In this document: piece after piece, positions 52,180-61,889 of the stretch | How the letters are laid out: each line of letters begins with the position of its first letter | How positions within the stretch are numbered: position 1 is the stretch's first letter | DNA from: Verrucomicrobium sp. BvORR106 | Lineage (GTDB): Bacteria > Verrucomicrobiota > Verrucomicrobiia > Verrucomicrobiales > Verrucomicrobiaceae | Direction of reading: 5' to 3' | Length of the DNA stretch: 64,000 nucleotides | Assembly (NCBI RefSeq): GCF_000739655.1 | Contig: NZ_BATR01000002.1 | Coordinates: 1-64,000 of the forward strand | Program-made: the position numbers and the translations under genes | Notes under the pieces: model-generated | What the model was told of the DNA's origin: nothing | The model's database searches: none | The model's input: only the letters and a program-made list of their open reading frames with translations

Positions 52180-54612
52180 TTGAAGCCTCTCATCGCTTAT
52201 TTCATCAGCCACCCCAACCAGTACCACTCGCCCATGCTGCGGCACTTGGCGGAACAGGGGTTTAGGTTGCACGTGTTCTACAATACGACGGACGGTGCCA
52301 CTGAGTATTTTGACCCCGGGTTCAACCAGTCCCTGACGTGGGATGTTCCTCTGCTGGAAGGCTATTCGTTTACCGTCCTTGCCTCCCACGGATTCTGGAA
52401 TCAACTCCGAGAGTGCTCTGCTGCCCTGCAAACATCCGGGGCAGGGATTCTCTGGATACATGGGTGGGGTTGTTCATTTACCCGGGCGGCGTGGCTTGCC
52501 GGCTGGCGGGAGCGCTTGCCTGTCATGCTCCGGGGAGAGGCGAGCCTGCCCTGCGTCAAAGGAGGGCCCATCCGGAGGGCTGCTCACAAACTGCTGTTTT
52601 CCTTCTGGTTTCGTTTTGTTGACCGGTTCCTTGCCATTGGCTCGGCCAATCAGCAGTTCTACCAAGCCTATGGTGTCCCCAGCGAGAAGATCTCTCTCAC
52701 CCCCTATGCGGTGGACAATGAGTTCTTTCGCCAACGCTGTGCCCGAGCTGAGGAGAAGACTCCAGCACTTCGCACCAGTCTGCATCTTCGCCCGGATCAG
52801 AAAGTGGCCCTGTTTGTCGGGCGCCTCATCCCTGAGAAGGCTGTGGACGTCCTTTTGCGAGCTTGGCAGACGCTGCAGGACCTCCACTTGTTGAGCGAGC
52901 CTCCCGTGCTTGTTCTGGCGGGTGACGGCCCTCTCCAGCAATCCCTCGAGCTTTCCCTCTCCCCGGAGATCCGGCCGTTCGTTCGCTTTGCCGGGTTCCT
53001 CAACCAGACGCAACTGCCATCATACTATGCCCTCTGCGATGCGCTGATTCTTCCTTCCCGATTCGAACCCTGGGGAGTTGTCGTCAACGAGGCCATGAAT
53101 GCGGGCAAGCCCGTCATCCTGTCCGATGTTGTCGGCTCCGGCCAGGATCTTGTGGTTCAAGGCAAGAATGGCGTCATTTTTCCCTCAGGAAACGCCCCCG
53201 CCCTCGCGAAAGCAGTCGCCCAGGTGTTCGGCACAGAGGAGATCAGGAGAACGGCCAGCACGCTGAGCAGAGAACAAGTGGAACACTGGGACTTCGACGC
53301 CATTGCGCAGGGTCTGGAACACGCGCTGAGCGCCTTCCCGCCGTCTCCTGCCGCAGCCCAGGATCCTGCCATGGCGGAAGGCAACATCGCTCAGGACAAC
53401 TCGCACGAGGGCGGCGTCTTTCTCGCCTATTCAGGGTTCCATGAAATACCTCAAATGGCCCTGGCCGCCCACGAAGCCGGGCTTCTTGATGCCTACTATT
53501 GCACCGTCTACAGCGGTGCTGGCACCTGGGGAAGCGCATTTTCCCGCGTTCGCAACATTGTCACCGTGGACGCCCTTGGAGGGGATCTGATTCCTCCAGC
53601 CAAGGTTATCGAAAACCCCTGGCCCGTGGTGGTTCGTCAACTGGGAAACAGAATGGGCACCTGCCGGCCAGGCACCCCATGGGATACATCACGCTGGTTT
53701 GGCCAGGCGGCGGCAGCGATTCTTCGGAGGAAGAAGCCCGCGCTGGTCGTCGGCGCGGAGTCCTGCTCGGAGACGCTGTTCGAGGCCGCAAAGCGACAGG
53801 GAGCCATGTGCCTGCTGGATTGCCACGGCATACCCGTACCCTTTCTCGAAGCAACCATGAATGCTGCGGCCGGGGAACTGGGGCTGCCTCCTCCCGCGCC
53901 ACGGGAAACCCAGGACATGAGCCGGAGCAAGGAGCGGGAACGGGAACTGGCCGATATCATTGTGCTCTGTTCCGCCCTACAGCGTGACCTTCACGCCCAA
54001 CTCGGCACGCCCGCAGAGAAGCTTCGTGCGGTGCCGCTCTGGGTGGATACCAACCTCTGGCATACGAAGGGACGACCTGTGACGGCTCCTGTGGCCCCCC
54101 TCAAGGTACTTTTTGCGGGAGCAGGCATCCTGGCGAAGGGCTTGCCTTACCTGTTGCTCGCCCTCCAACCACTAGGAGACGCGGTGACGCTGACCATCGT
54201 GGGGAATGTATCCCCCGACATGCAGCCCTTCCTCAACGTCCTCCGGCGTCCTCCAGACGTCATTCCCTATGCTCCAAAGAGCAAGCTCCGCGAACAGTAC
54301 TGGTCGCATGACATCTTGGTCATGCCGTCATTGGGAGACTCTTTTGGCTTTGTCGCCATCGAAGCGATGGCCTGTGGCATGCCAGTCATTGCCACGGACC
54401 ATTGTGGAGTGCCGCTTCCTTCCCCGGATTGGAGAGTACCCGCCCGCTCATCCACGGCGATCAGCTCCCGCATTCAGTGGTACCTCAACGATTTCTCGAG
54501 AGTGGGTCAGGACAGCGCAGAGGCGGCGAGTTTTGCCGCGAGTTTTCCTCCCTCCAAATATCGCGCCCAGATTCGCGAAATCTATGCCGAACTGCTTGCC
54601 CGCCACCGGTAG
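52180..54612 (+). CDS. Tandem fusion of two GT4 glycosyltransferases
   Basis: An 810-residue protein with two complete GT-B glycosyltransferase units. Unit 1 (about 1-420) has ISHPNQYHSPMLRHL at the start, VALFVGRLIPEKAVDVLL and SRFEPWGVVVNEAMNAGKPV. Unit 2 (about 440-810) has VFLAYSGFHEIPQMALAA, KVLFAGAGILAKGLPYLL and LGDSFGFVAIEAMACGMPV. Both have the C-terminal Glu pair region, so both are likely active and would add two sugars in turn. The start is uncertain: TTG at 52180 avoids overlapping the previous gene; the ATG at 52072 would overlap by 71 bp. Confidence 0.88.
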   Translation: MKPLIAYFISHPNQYHSPMLRHLAEQGFRLHVFYNTTDGATEYFDPGFNQSLTWDVPLLEGYSFTVLASHGFWNQLRECSAALQTSGAGILWIHGWGCSFTRAAWLAGWRERLPVMLRGEASLPCVKGGPIRRAAHKLLFSFWFRFVDRFLAIGSANQQFYQAYGVPSEKISLTPYAVDNEFFRQRCARAEEKTPALRTSLHLRPDQKVALFVGRLIPEKAVDVLLRAWQTLQDLHLLSEPPVLVLAGDGPLQQSLELSLSPEIRPFVRFAGFLNQTQLPSYYALCDALILPSRFEPWGVVVNEAMNAGKPVILSDVVGSGQDLVVQGKNGVIFPSGNAPALAKAVAQVFGTEEIRRTASTLSREQVEHWDFDAIAQGLEHALSAFPPSPAAAQDPAMAEGNIAQDNSHEGGVFLAYSGFHEIPQMALAAHEAGLLDAYYCTVYSGAGTWGSAFSRVRNIVTVDALGGDLIPPAKVIENPWPVVVRQLGNRMGTCRPGTPWDTSRWFGQAAAAILRRKKPALVVGAESCSETLFEAAKRQGAMCLLDCHGIPVPFLEATMNAAAGELGLPPPAPRETQDMSRSKERERELADIIVLCSALQRDLHAQLGTPAEKLRAVPLWVDTNLWHTKGRPVTAPVAPLKVLFAGAGILAKGLPYLLLALQPLGDAVTLTIVGNVSPDMQPFLNVLRRPPDVIPYAPKSKLREQYWSHDILVMPSLGDSFGFVAIEAMACGMPVIATDHCGVPLPSPDWRVPARSSTAISSRIQWYLNDFSRVGQDSAEAASFAASFPPSKYRAQIREIYAELLARHR

Positions 54613-54630
54613 TCATCGGGCAATGAGGCC

Positions 54631-55695
54631 ATGCGTATTCTGCAGATCATACCCAATCTTCCCTCAGTCAGTTGCGGAGTAGGGGACTACGCCCGCCTCC
54701 TTTCAGAAAATCTGGCGGGAGAACACGCCATCAGCTCACAGTTCCTTGTTCCTTTGCAGACGGGGTCACCTTCGCATCATCCCGCGCCACCGTCAGGCTA
54801 TCACTACGCTGCCAGCAGCGGAGCGTCTCTGCTCGAGAGCTTGGAAACGCTATACCCGGATATTGATGCGGTTGTCCTCCAGTTCTCCCCCTATGGCTAC
54901 CAGCAACGAGGGATCCCTTTCGGCCTCTTGAAAGCCTTGCAGGCGTTGCTTCACCGGCACCCGGGACTGACGCTCCACACCATGTTTCACGAGCTATACG
55001 CCACCGGCCCAATCACGACCAGTGCCTTCTGGCTTGGCTTTTTGCAGAAGCAAATCATCCGGCGCCTCGCGAGGCTGTCTCACCGCAGGTTCACGAACCG
55101 CAGCTTGTACGCTCGATGGATTGAATCGGTCTCCCCGCAGCATTCTTCTCCGGTCGCTGCCATCCCCGTCTTCTCCAATCTCGGAGAGGCTCTGCGCCCC
55201 CCGCTCCCTTCGTCGCGGCCGGCTGCCATGACGTTGTTCCGATCTGGACTCCGTTCGGAAGTAGACTGGGAGACTCTCCAACCACACTGGGAGGCTGCTC
55301 AAGTCTCTCAAATCCATTTTATCGGGCGGGGCAACGATCTGAATCCCCCTCCGGGATTCCCCCTCACAGTCATCAATCACGGCCACCTTCCAGCCTCGCA
55401 AGTGACGTCCCTGTTGCAACAAACCCGCTTGGGCTATCTGGACTACTACCCCGGCTATCTCGGGAAATCAGGGATCTTTGCCGCCTACGCCGCCCACGGG
55501 ATTCCCACCCTCTTGAAGAAGGACGCTGCGTCGACTGAGGATGGACTACAGAAAGGGATGCACTACACTCTCGTGGAGAGCACCGCGATCCCCTTGCCCG
55601 CGCTGAATGCCCTTTCCGCCCACGCCTTGACGTGGTATGCACCCCACAGCCTGCATGCCACCACAAACTTGTATGCCGCTGCGCTGCAACCGTGA
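54631..55695 (+). CDS. GT-B type glycosyltransferase, divergent
   Basis: A 354-residue protein starting MRILQIIPNLPSVSCGVGDY, the standard GT4-like N-terminus, with a Rossmann C-terminal half (TRLGYLDYYPGYLGKSGIFAAYAAHGIPTLL) that lacks the clear GT4 Glu pattern. It may be a divergent glycosyltransferase. The downstream gene overlaps by 1 bp (TGATG), so translation is coupled. Confidence 0.75.
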   Translation: MRILQIIPNLPSVSCGVGDYARLLSENLAGEHAISSQFLVPLQTGSPSHHPAPPSGYHYAASSGASLLESLETLYPDIDAVVLQFSPYGYQQRGIPFGLLKALQALLHRHPGLTLHTMFHELYATGPITTSAFWLGFLQKQIIRRLARLSHRRFTNRSLYARWIESVSPQHSSPVAAIPVFSNLGEALRPPLPSSRPAAMTLFRSGLRSEVDWETLQPHWEAAQVSQIHFIGRGNDLNPPPGFPLTVINHGHLPASQVTSLLQQTRLGYLDYYPGYLGKSGIFAAYAAHGIPTLLKKDAASTEDGLQKGMHYTLVESTAIPLPALNALSAHALTWYAPHSLHATTNLYAAALQP

Positions 55696-56297
55696 TGATC
55701 TTCACCCTTTGGAAAAATCGCCAGCGGCCTCCGCTCTTCCATCCCCTTTGGTGGAAAGCATGGGCCAAACGCGGTCTCCAGTTCATCCCTCTTCTGCAGC
55801 AGTGGGCGCTGCACGCCCGCTTGCGCTGCCACCGCGCCACGATCTCGTCTTCAGCATTTGTTTCCAGTACCAAGGGCTTTTCTGCTGATCTCTCCCAGCT
55901 CAAAATTGGGGAGGACACCTTTGTCGGCCGGGTGGAACTTTCAGTCGTCTCTCCCATCACGCTCGGGCGCTCCGTTTGCATCAATGATGGGGCAAAGCTT
56001 CTCACTGGCAGCCACGATCCTTCTCATCCCTCCTGGCGCTCCATCAGTGCCCCCATCACGGTGGGCGACTTTGCCTGGATCGGCACCAACGCTTTGATTC
56101 TCCCAGGCGTCACCATCGGCGAGGGGGCAGTCGTCGGCGCGGGGGCGGTGGTTGCCAAAGATGTGAGTCCATACACCATCGTCGTCGGCAATCCCGCCCG
56201 GCCCGTTCCCAAGACACGATGCGAGTCGCTCAACTACCGCCCGGCTGCGATGGTCGCAGTCTACGCCGCCTGGCTACCGCTCGCTGATCGCTCCTAA
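55695..56297 (+). CDS. LbH acetyltransferase (WcaF/hexapeptide type)
   Basis: A 200-residue left-handed beta-helix acyltransferase. The helix has hexapeptide turns, TGSHDPSHPSW contains the likely catalytic His, and WIGTNALILPGVTIGEGAVVGAGAVVAKDVSPYTIVVGNPARP is typical. It probably O-acetylates a sugar of the polysaccharide. The ATG overlaps the previous stop by 1 bp. Confidence 0.9.
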   Translation: MIFTLWKNRQRPPLFHPLWWKAWAKRGLQFIPLLQQWALHARLRCHRATISSSAFVSSTKGFSADLSQLKIGEDTFVGRVELSVVSPITLGRSVCINDGAKLLTGSHDPSHPSWRSISAPITVGDFAWIGTNALILPGVTIGEGAVVGAGAVVAKDVSPYTIVVGNPARPVPKTRCESLNYRPAAMVAVYAAWLPLADRS

Positions 56298-56339
56298 CCC
56301 GTTGGCGTTCCGGCGCTTTTAACTCAATTTCCCCCTAGT

Positions 56340-57803
56340 ATGTTTTCCTCAGGAGCCCGTCTCGGCCTTGCAGAGATGCTCGTTATCGCCGCCATCGGTG
56401 GCACGATCATTTTCCTTTTGTCCTTCTTCAAATGGAAGCTGGCCGTCAAAACAGCCTTTGTGCTGGTTCTCTTCGAGGGCGCCATTCGCAAATGGGTCCT
56501 TCCTGGTCAGCAGGAGGTGGTCTATTTCATCAAGGACTTCGTTCTCGCTGGAGCGTACGTGCGTTTTTTCCTCTTTCCTGACCCTGAAGTCCGGGCACGG
56601 AACCTGGCCGCGCCTTTGTTCCTTGTTTCACTCCTTTGCGCGATCGTTGCGATCTCAGCGATCAACCCAAACATTCAGTCAGCCCTCATCGCCATCTATG
56701 GCCTGAAGATCTACTTCTATTATATCCCGCTCGCTTTCATGATTCCCCATCTGTATCGGAATCATGAGGACCTCACTCGGGGGATCACCCGGTACGCGTT
56801 GATCGCCACCCCAATTTGTCTGCTCGGGATAGCTCAATTCGCGGTACCGAGTTCGAGCATTCTGAATATCTACGCAGAGAACTTGGAGGATTCAGTCATC
56901 ACCACATTCGCGGGGACTTCAACGGCGCGTATCACCGGCACCTTCTCCTACCTGACTGGACACACGACATTTGTTGTCATCTCTTTCGCACTCCATCTTT
57001 GCCTGCTGGGCACCAAGCAACCCCGCTATCGCTGGTTCTGGTTGGTGGCAAATTTACCATTGCTGATCGCGAATGCCTTCATGGGTGGGTCCCGGGCTTG
57101 CGTTGTCTCGATTGTTTCCATCACCCTGGGTTACATGGCACTCGGACTGATGTACGGCGGCAAGCAGTTGTTCAACAGGATCTGGGTGGTGGCCGTGGCC
57201 GCTGTTGTAGCATCATTGGTGAGCCTCGTCATTTTCAGCGAAGCGCTGGATCAGTGGAAGACGCGACACTTGAATGCCTCCGACACCTATTGGGAACGAA
57301 TCTACAGCGGGCCAATGAAATCGCTGACGGAAGCGATGGACTCGAACGGGATGCTGGGATTTGGCATCGGTGTTTCGCACCCTGTCAGCTATCGCCTCCG
57401 GTCTGCTCTAGATCTCCCGCCAGCTCTCCGGGAACCGCCTATGTTTGACACGGAACCGGCACGTGTCCTGGTAGAGTTGGGCGTGGCCGGGTTCCTCGCA
57501 TGGTACGCGTTGCGGCTCTTGGTGCTCAAGAACACTTTCACCACCTTCAAACTCCTCCCCACTGGCGACCTCAAGTCATTGGTTCTTGCCGCGCTTCTCA
57601 TCCAGCCTCCTTTCTTCCTCATGTCCATGGTGTTGAATCACACGGCAAGCTTCCTTCTTTGGGGGGCCTATGGCCTTTCGTTAACCCCATGGTTGAGTCA
57701 GGCTCATCCCATGAGAAATCGTTCCAGTCCCAGCCCCACGCCAGCCGGAACGGGCCCGGCCGCGGCGACACCTGCATTTCCTAATCGCCGCCCCTCCAGA
57801 TGA
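56340..57803 (+). CDS. O-antigen ligase/polymerase-like membrane protein
   Basis: A 487-residue protein with about ten to eleven membrane segments and a large periplasmic loop at residues about 310-375, the Wzy/WaaL (Wzy_C) layout. The loop has EAMDSNGMLGFGIGVSHP. WaaL ligases join glycan to lipid A core, while Wzy polymerases join repeat units; sequence reading does not separate them. As export here is by ABC transporter, a ligase is the better guess. The next gene overlaps by 4 bp. Confidence 0.85.
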   Translation: MFSSGARLGLAEMLVIAAIGGTIIFLLSFFKWKLAVKTAFVLVLFEGAIRKWVLPGQQEVVYFIKDFVLAGAYVRFFLFPDPEVRARNLAAPLFLVSLLCAIVAISAINPNIQSALIAIYGLKIYFYYIPLAFMIPHLYRNHEDLTRGITRYALIATPICLLGIAQFAVPSSSILNIYAENLEDSVITTFAGTSTARITGTFSYLTGHTTFVVISFALHLCLLGTKQPRYRWFWLVANLPLLIANAFMGGSRACVVSIVSITLGYMALGLMYGGKQLFNRIWVVAVAAVVASLVSLVIFSEALDQWKTRHLNASDTYWERIYSGPMKSLTEAMDSNGMLGFGIGVSHPVSYRLRSALDLPPALREPPMFDTEPARVLVELGVAGFLAWYALRLLVLKNTFTTFKLLPTGDLKSLVLAALLIQPPFFLMSMVLNHTASFLLWGAYGLSLTPWLSQAHPMRNRSSPSPTPAGTGPAAATPAFPNRRPSR

Positions 57804-58693
57804 AGGAGCCGGTCACAGCAGTGGTACCCGCATGCAACCGCAAGGAGGCGACTCTGCGCACCCTTGCGGTCATTGCGTCCTGTGATCCGGCTCCAGTTGA
57901 AGTGATCGTTCATATCGATGGGGGAAACAATGAAATGGAACAGGCCATTCAGGCCGCTCATCCCGCCGTCAAGATCCTCAAGAGTGATCAACTGCTGGGT
58001 CCGGGAGGCTCCAGAAATGCTCTGGTCCACGCGGCCCAGACAAAATGGGTGGCAAACTTTGATGACGATTCATTTCCTGAGACGCCGGACTATTTCGCAA
58101 GGATCCAGAGGCTGGTGAACATCGAGCCTCTCGCCGCCATGTTCAGTGCCGCAAGCCAGCCGTCTGAAACTCAGTTCCCAGGCTTGATGCGCCTGGGCGT
58201 TTTTTCAGGGTGTGGCTGCGTTTACAACAAAGAATGGTTCATGAAGACACAGGGCTATGTCCCACTCCCCATTGCCTACTGCATGGAAGAGGTGGACCTC
58301 AGCCTCCAGTTGCACGCTTTGGGGGGCATCATGGTTCACGATCCTGAACTGCGGGTGGTTCACGATCGCAAACCCGTGACCACCCCTGACGAGGTGCTTC
58401 ATGCGGGCATTATTGCCAATACCGCCCTCCTGCCGTTCCTGCGGTTCCCCATTTACCTCTGGCCCGTGGGCCTGCTTCAGCTTGCCAGCAGGATTGTGGC
58501 TTCAGTTCGGGCCGGGTGGCATGCTGGCCTCCTGGCCGGCATCTTCTCGATTCCCCGTCATCTGTTTAGACATCGCAGGTTTAGAAAGACTGAATCCGGC
58601 ACCGCAGTGATCTCCTGGCTGATCTTGCGACGATCCATGCACCCTCTGGTCGCCGGTGGCCCCCGCAGCCTGGTTCAGGATCCCACTTCGTGA
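57800..58693 (+). CDS. GT2 glycosyltransferase
   Basis: A 297-residue GT2 enzyme: PVTAVVPACNRKEATLRTL, VEVIVHIDGGNNEMEQA, ANFDDDSFPETPDYF (DxD) and PIAYCMEEVDLSLQLHALGG. Overlaps the previous and the next gene by 4 bp each (ATGA, GTGA). Confidence 0.88.
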   Translation: MKEPVTAVVPACNRKEATLRTLAVIASCDPAPVEVIVHIDGGNNEMEQAIQAAHPAVKILKSDQLLGPGGSRNALVHAAQTKWVANFDDDSFPETPDYFARIQRLVNIEPLAAMFSAASQPSETQFPGLMRLGVFSGCGCVYNKEWFMKTQGYVPLPIAYCMEEVDLSLQLHALGGIMVHDPELRVVHDRKPVTTPDEVLHAGIIANTALLPFLRFPIYLWPVGLLQLASRIVASVRAGWHAGLLAGIFSIPRHLFRHRRFRKTESGTAVISWLILRRSMHPLVAGGPRSLVQDPTS

Positions 58694-59853
58694 CTGCCAA
58701 CGCCGAAGAATCCGCTGCACAGCCTCTCATCATTCTGGCTGGCACCTACCCCCCCGAGCGCCTTGCCAGCATGGAGCGCTACATGCGATTGGTTGAAAAA
58801 GCCCTGCGTGACTCCGGCCAGAGTGTGCTGACCTTGCAACCCCGCGAGCGGTTTGGCCAGGCAGGCCGCCGCTTCCCTCATCTGGCCAAGATCTCGACCT
58901 ATGTCGACAAGTACATCCTATTTCCTAAAACTCTGACACGCGAGGTTGCCCGTCACGGACGGTCACGTCGCGTATTGCTTCATGTCCTCGATCAGGGAAA
59001 TTCGTTGTACGTCAGAGGATTCACCCAGTGCCCTGTTGTGGTCACCTGCCACGACCTCATCGCTGCGAAATCACGTCTTCGACAGCACGAAGGAGTTCGT
59101 CGCAATAGCTTCGGTCAGTGGCACCACCAGCGCAATCTGGACGCGATGCTGACAGCAGACACCATCGTCTGCGCATCAGACAAGACACTCACGGACTGCC
59201 GGGAATTCGCGGGGAGACTTCACCGCCCGCCTCATCTCACCCGCGTTTACAATCCACTCTCCCCAGAATTTGAAACCCCATTGCCGGTTGCCCCAGCCGC
59301 AAGCGCCCCCTTCCTGCTCCATGTTGGCAACAGCGCCTGGTATAAGAACCGGATTGGACTCTTGCATATCTATGCCGCACTGAGGCCACTGCTGGACACC
59401 CCTCTTCCGCTCCATCTCTATGGTGAGCCTTTGCGGCACGAGGAAACATGCCTGATCCACAGTATGGGGCTCGATCAATCTGTCTTCAGCCACCCATCCC
59501 CCTCGGATGGGGAGATCCACCTCGCCTACCATCAAGCCGAAGCACTTGTGTTTCCATCATTGGAGGAGGGATTCGGCTGGCCCCCCCTTGAAGCAATGGC
59601 CTGTGGATGTCCCGTATTCGCCTCGAACCGCCCGCCCCTCACGGAAATTGGAGGCACTGCAATCCAGTACTTCGACCCTGAAAAACCTGCGGAGGCGGCC
59701 CAGGTGATTGCCTCCAAACTCAAGTTGGGCAGTGTCTGGCGCACAGCCCAGGGTGAACTCGGCCGGAAGCGTGCAGCCCAGTTCAGCCTCACTCAGTTCG
59801 CTGATGAGCTGAACGCAGTGTACCGGTCAACCCTCAACCGCCCCGTTGTGTAG
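58690..59853 (+). CDS. GT4 glycosyltransferase
   Basis: A 387-residue GT-B enzyme beginning with GTG that overlaps the previous stop. LLHVGNSAWYKNRIGLLHIY at the domain junction, and FPSLEEGFGWPPLEAMACGCPVFASNR. The pattern is close to WbaZ/mannosyltransferase-like GT4 proteins. Sugar unknown. Confidence 0.9.
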   Translation: MTANAEESAAQPLIILAGTYPPERLASMERYMRLVEKALRDSGQSVLTLQPRERFGQAGRRFPHLAKISTYVDKYILFPKTLTREVARHGRSRRVLLHVLDQGNSLYVRGFTQCPVVVTCHDLIAAKSRLRQHEGVRRNSFGQWHHQRNLDAMLTADTIVCASDKTLTDCREFAGRLHRPPHLTRVYNPLSPEFETPLPVAPAASAPFLLHVGNSAWYKNRIGLLHIYAALRPLLDTPLPLHLYGEPLRHEETCLIHSMGLDQSVFSHPSPSDGEIHLAYHQAEALVFPSLEEGFGWPPLEAMACGCPVFASNRPPLTEIGGTAIQYFDPEKPAEAAQVIASKLKLGSVWRTAQGELGRKRAAQFSLTQFADELNAVYRSTLNRPVV

Positions 59854-59881
59854 ATCATCCAACGCCGAAGGACTTGCCCTG

Positions 59882-61060
59882 GTGAAAATCCTCCATCTCA
59901 TCCACTCGGTCAATCCCGCCCATGGCGGGACCACGACGGCGGTCCAGACTTTGGCAGGTGCTTGTCAGGCCCTGGGACACCCCTCCCTGACAGTGACGCT
60001 CGACGCGCCAACAGCAGAGTGGAAAAGCAGTTGGCAAACTCCTCTGCATTTCGCAGGTCCTGGACATACTCACTATGGTTGGAGCCCAAGACTCCTGCCC
60101 GCATTGCGCAAGTTGTCATCGGATGTGGACTTGGTCATCGTGCACGGTCTTTGGCAGTTTCATGCTTCGGCAGCCCGCATGCTCCGGCAAAAGGATGGCG
60201 TGCCCTATGTGGTTGCCCCTCATGGGATGCTCGATCCTTGGGCTCTAAAGCAATCTCTGCTCAAGCGAATTCTAAAGACCGTCAACTGGGCCCTCGTCAC
60301 CCGACGAGTCCTTCAAGAAGCGTCTGCATTCTGGTTTACCACCGAAAATGAACGCGATTCCGCCGCCCCCGCCTTGTTAGGAATTTCTGCAGACCGGCGG
60401 GTGGCGTCATTGGGGGTGGACGCGCCCCCGGCCGCGCCTTCGGTCCTGAAGAGTGGGTGGCAGGAAAGGCATCCAGAACTTGCAAACCGAACCGTGCTTC
60501 TCCATCTCGGCCGACTTCATCCCAAGAAAGGCTGCGATCTCCTGATCGAAGGTTTTGCAGCCTGGGTCAACAGGTGCGCCATTCCACGAGATTCGTGGCC
60601 TCACCTCCGGTTTGCGGGTCCTCCTGTGTCCGCTCAATACCTTGAACACCTGCAGCGCTTGTGCGCACGTCATCAATTGGAATTGCATCGCGACGTGACG
60701 TTTGCAGGCATGGTCACCGGTACGGCCAAGTGGCAGGAATTGGCAGCAGCCGCCGCACTTGTCCTGCCTTCATTTCAGGAGAACTTTGGGCTGGTCGTTG
60801 GCGAGGCCATGGCCTGTGGCACCCCTGCCCTGCTCTCAGACAAAGTCAACATCTGCGACTTGATCACCGGGGCTCAAGCCGGACTCTCCGCAGAAGCCAG
60901 CATATCAGGCGTCTGCTCGCTGCTGGAAAGGTGGTTTGCCATGGACGCCACGGCCCGCTCAAGCATGCAAAAGAACGCGAAGGAGCTTTACGACTCCCGT
61001 CTCCGCCCTCAGGCAGCAGGCGAATCCTTCTTGAAGGCAGTGACCCCCTACGCCCGTTGA
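59882..61060 (+). CDS. GT4 glycosyltransferase
   Basis: A 392-residue GT-B enzyme starting at GTG 59882 (VKILHLIHSVNPAHGGTT). APHGMLDPWALKQS, VLLHLGRLHPKKGCDLLIEGF and PSFQENFGLVVGEAMACGTPALLSD are typical GT4 motifs. The upstream in-frame start at 59846 adds 12 residues without a better Shine-Dalgarno. Confidence 0.9.
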   Translation: MKILHLIHSVNPAHGGTTTAVQTLAGACQALGHPSLTVTLDAPTAEWKSSWQTPLHFAGPGHTHYGWSPRLLPALRKLSSDVDLVIVHGLWQFHASAARMLRQKDGVPYVVAPHGMLDPWALKQSLLKRILKTVNWALVTRRVLQEASAFWFTTENERDSAAPALLGISADRRVASLGVDAPPAAPSVLKSGWQERHPELANRTVLLHLGRLHPKKGCDLLIEGFAAWVNRCAIPRDSWPHLRFAGPPVSAQYLEHLQRLCARHQLELHRDVTFAGMVTGTAKWQELAAAAALVLPSFQENFGLVVGEAMACGTPALLSDKVNICDLITGAQAGLSAEASISGVCSLLERWFAMDATARSSMQKNAKELYDSRLRPQAAGESFLKAVTPYAR

Positions 61061-61076
61061 GACGGCAATCGGTTTC

Positions 61077-61841
61077 ATGAAACTATCCGCCATCACTCCG
61101 CTTGTGCTGACCTGGAACGAAGCGCCGAACATTGCCCGGTGCCTTGAGCCTCTGGCAGGCTTTGAACGGGTGCTGGTTTTGGACAGCTTCAGCACTGATG
61201 AAACTGTAGAAATTGCCCGGAGTTTCCCAAACGTTGACCTGGTTCAACACCGTTTCGAATCATTCGCCAAACAGTGCAACCATGGATTGTCGTTGATCGC
61301 TTCCGAGTGGGTGCTCTCCATGGATGCGGACTATGTGGCGAACTCAGCTTTCATCGCCGAACTGACGCGGTTGGACAATTCCGATGGCGTTGTAGGGTAC
61401 AGCGTGCCATTTCGTTACTGTATCGCCGGCCATCCGCTGCGGGGCACCCTCTATCCACCACGAACCTGCCTTTACCGAAGGGCTGCGGCCAGCTACTTGG
61501 ACGACGGTCATGGCCATCGCGTCCATCTCAATGGGCCGATATCTGCATTACAGACTCCCCTGGCACACGACGACAGGAAAAGCCTGTCCCGCTGGCTTTC
61601 TGTTCAACTCAGCTATGCGGTCCTGGAATGTGACAAGTTATCCCTGGCCAGCTGGAGCAAACTCAACTGGCCTGATCGCCTGCGGCGCAGTTGCATTTTT
61701 GCACCCATCGCCATTTTGTTTTACTGCCTGATCTTCAAGGGACTCATCCTTGATGGGTGGCGCGGCTGGTTCTACACTCTACAGCGTGTCTTCGCGGAGG
61801 TGCTGCTCGCGCTTCATCTCCTTGCACGTCGGCTCGCGTAG
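61077..61841 (+). CDS. GT2 glycosyltransferase, WaaE/KdtX-like
   Basis: A 254-residue GT2 enzyme: ITPLVLTWNEAPNIARCL, VLVLDSFSTDETVEIA, SEWVLSMDADYVANSAF (DxD), and a C-terminal membrane-associated segment (CIFAPIAILFYCLIFKG). Such enzymes add a core glucose to LPS in other bacteria, which fits an LPS core/O-antigen link here. Confidence 0.85.
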   Translation: MKLSAITPLVLTWNEAPNIARCLEPLAGFERVLVLDSFSTDETVEIARSFPNVDLVQHRFESFAKQCNHGLSLIASEWVLSMDADYVANSAFIAELTRLDNSDGVVGYSVPFRYCIAGHPLRGTLYPPRTCLYRRAAASYLDDGHGHRVHLNGPISALQTPLAHDDRKSLSRWLSVQLSYAVLECDKLSLASWSKLNWPDRLRRSCIFAPIAILFYCLIFKGLILDGWRGWFYTLQRVFAEVLLALHLLARRLA

Positions 61842-61889
61842 ATTGCTACGGACATCAACATCTAAACGACAGGTCGAACTGCCACCCAT

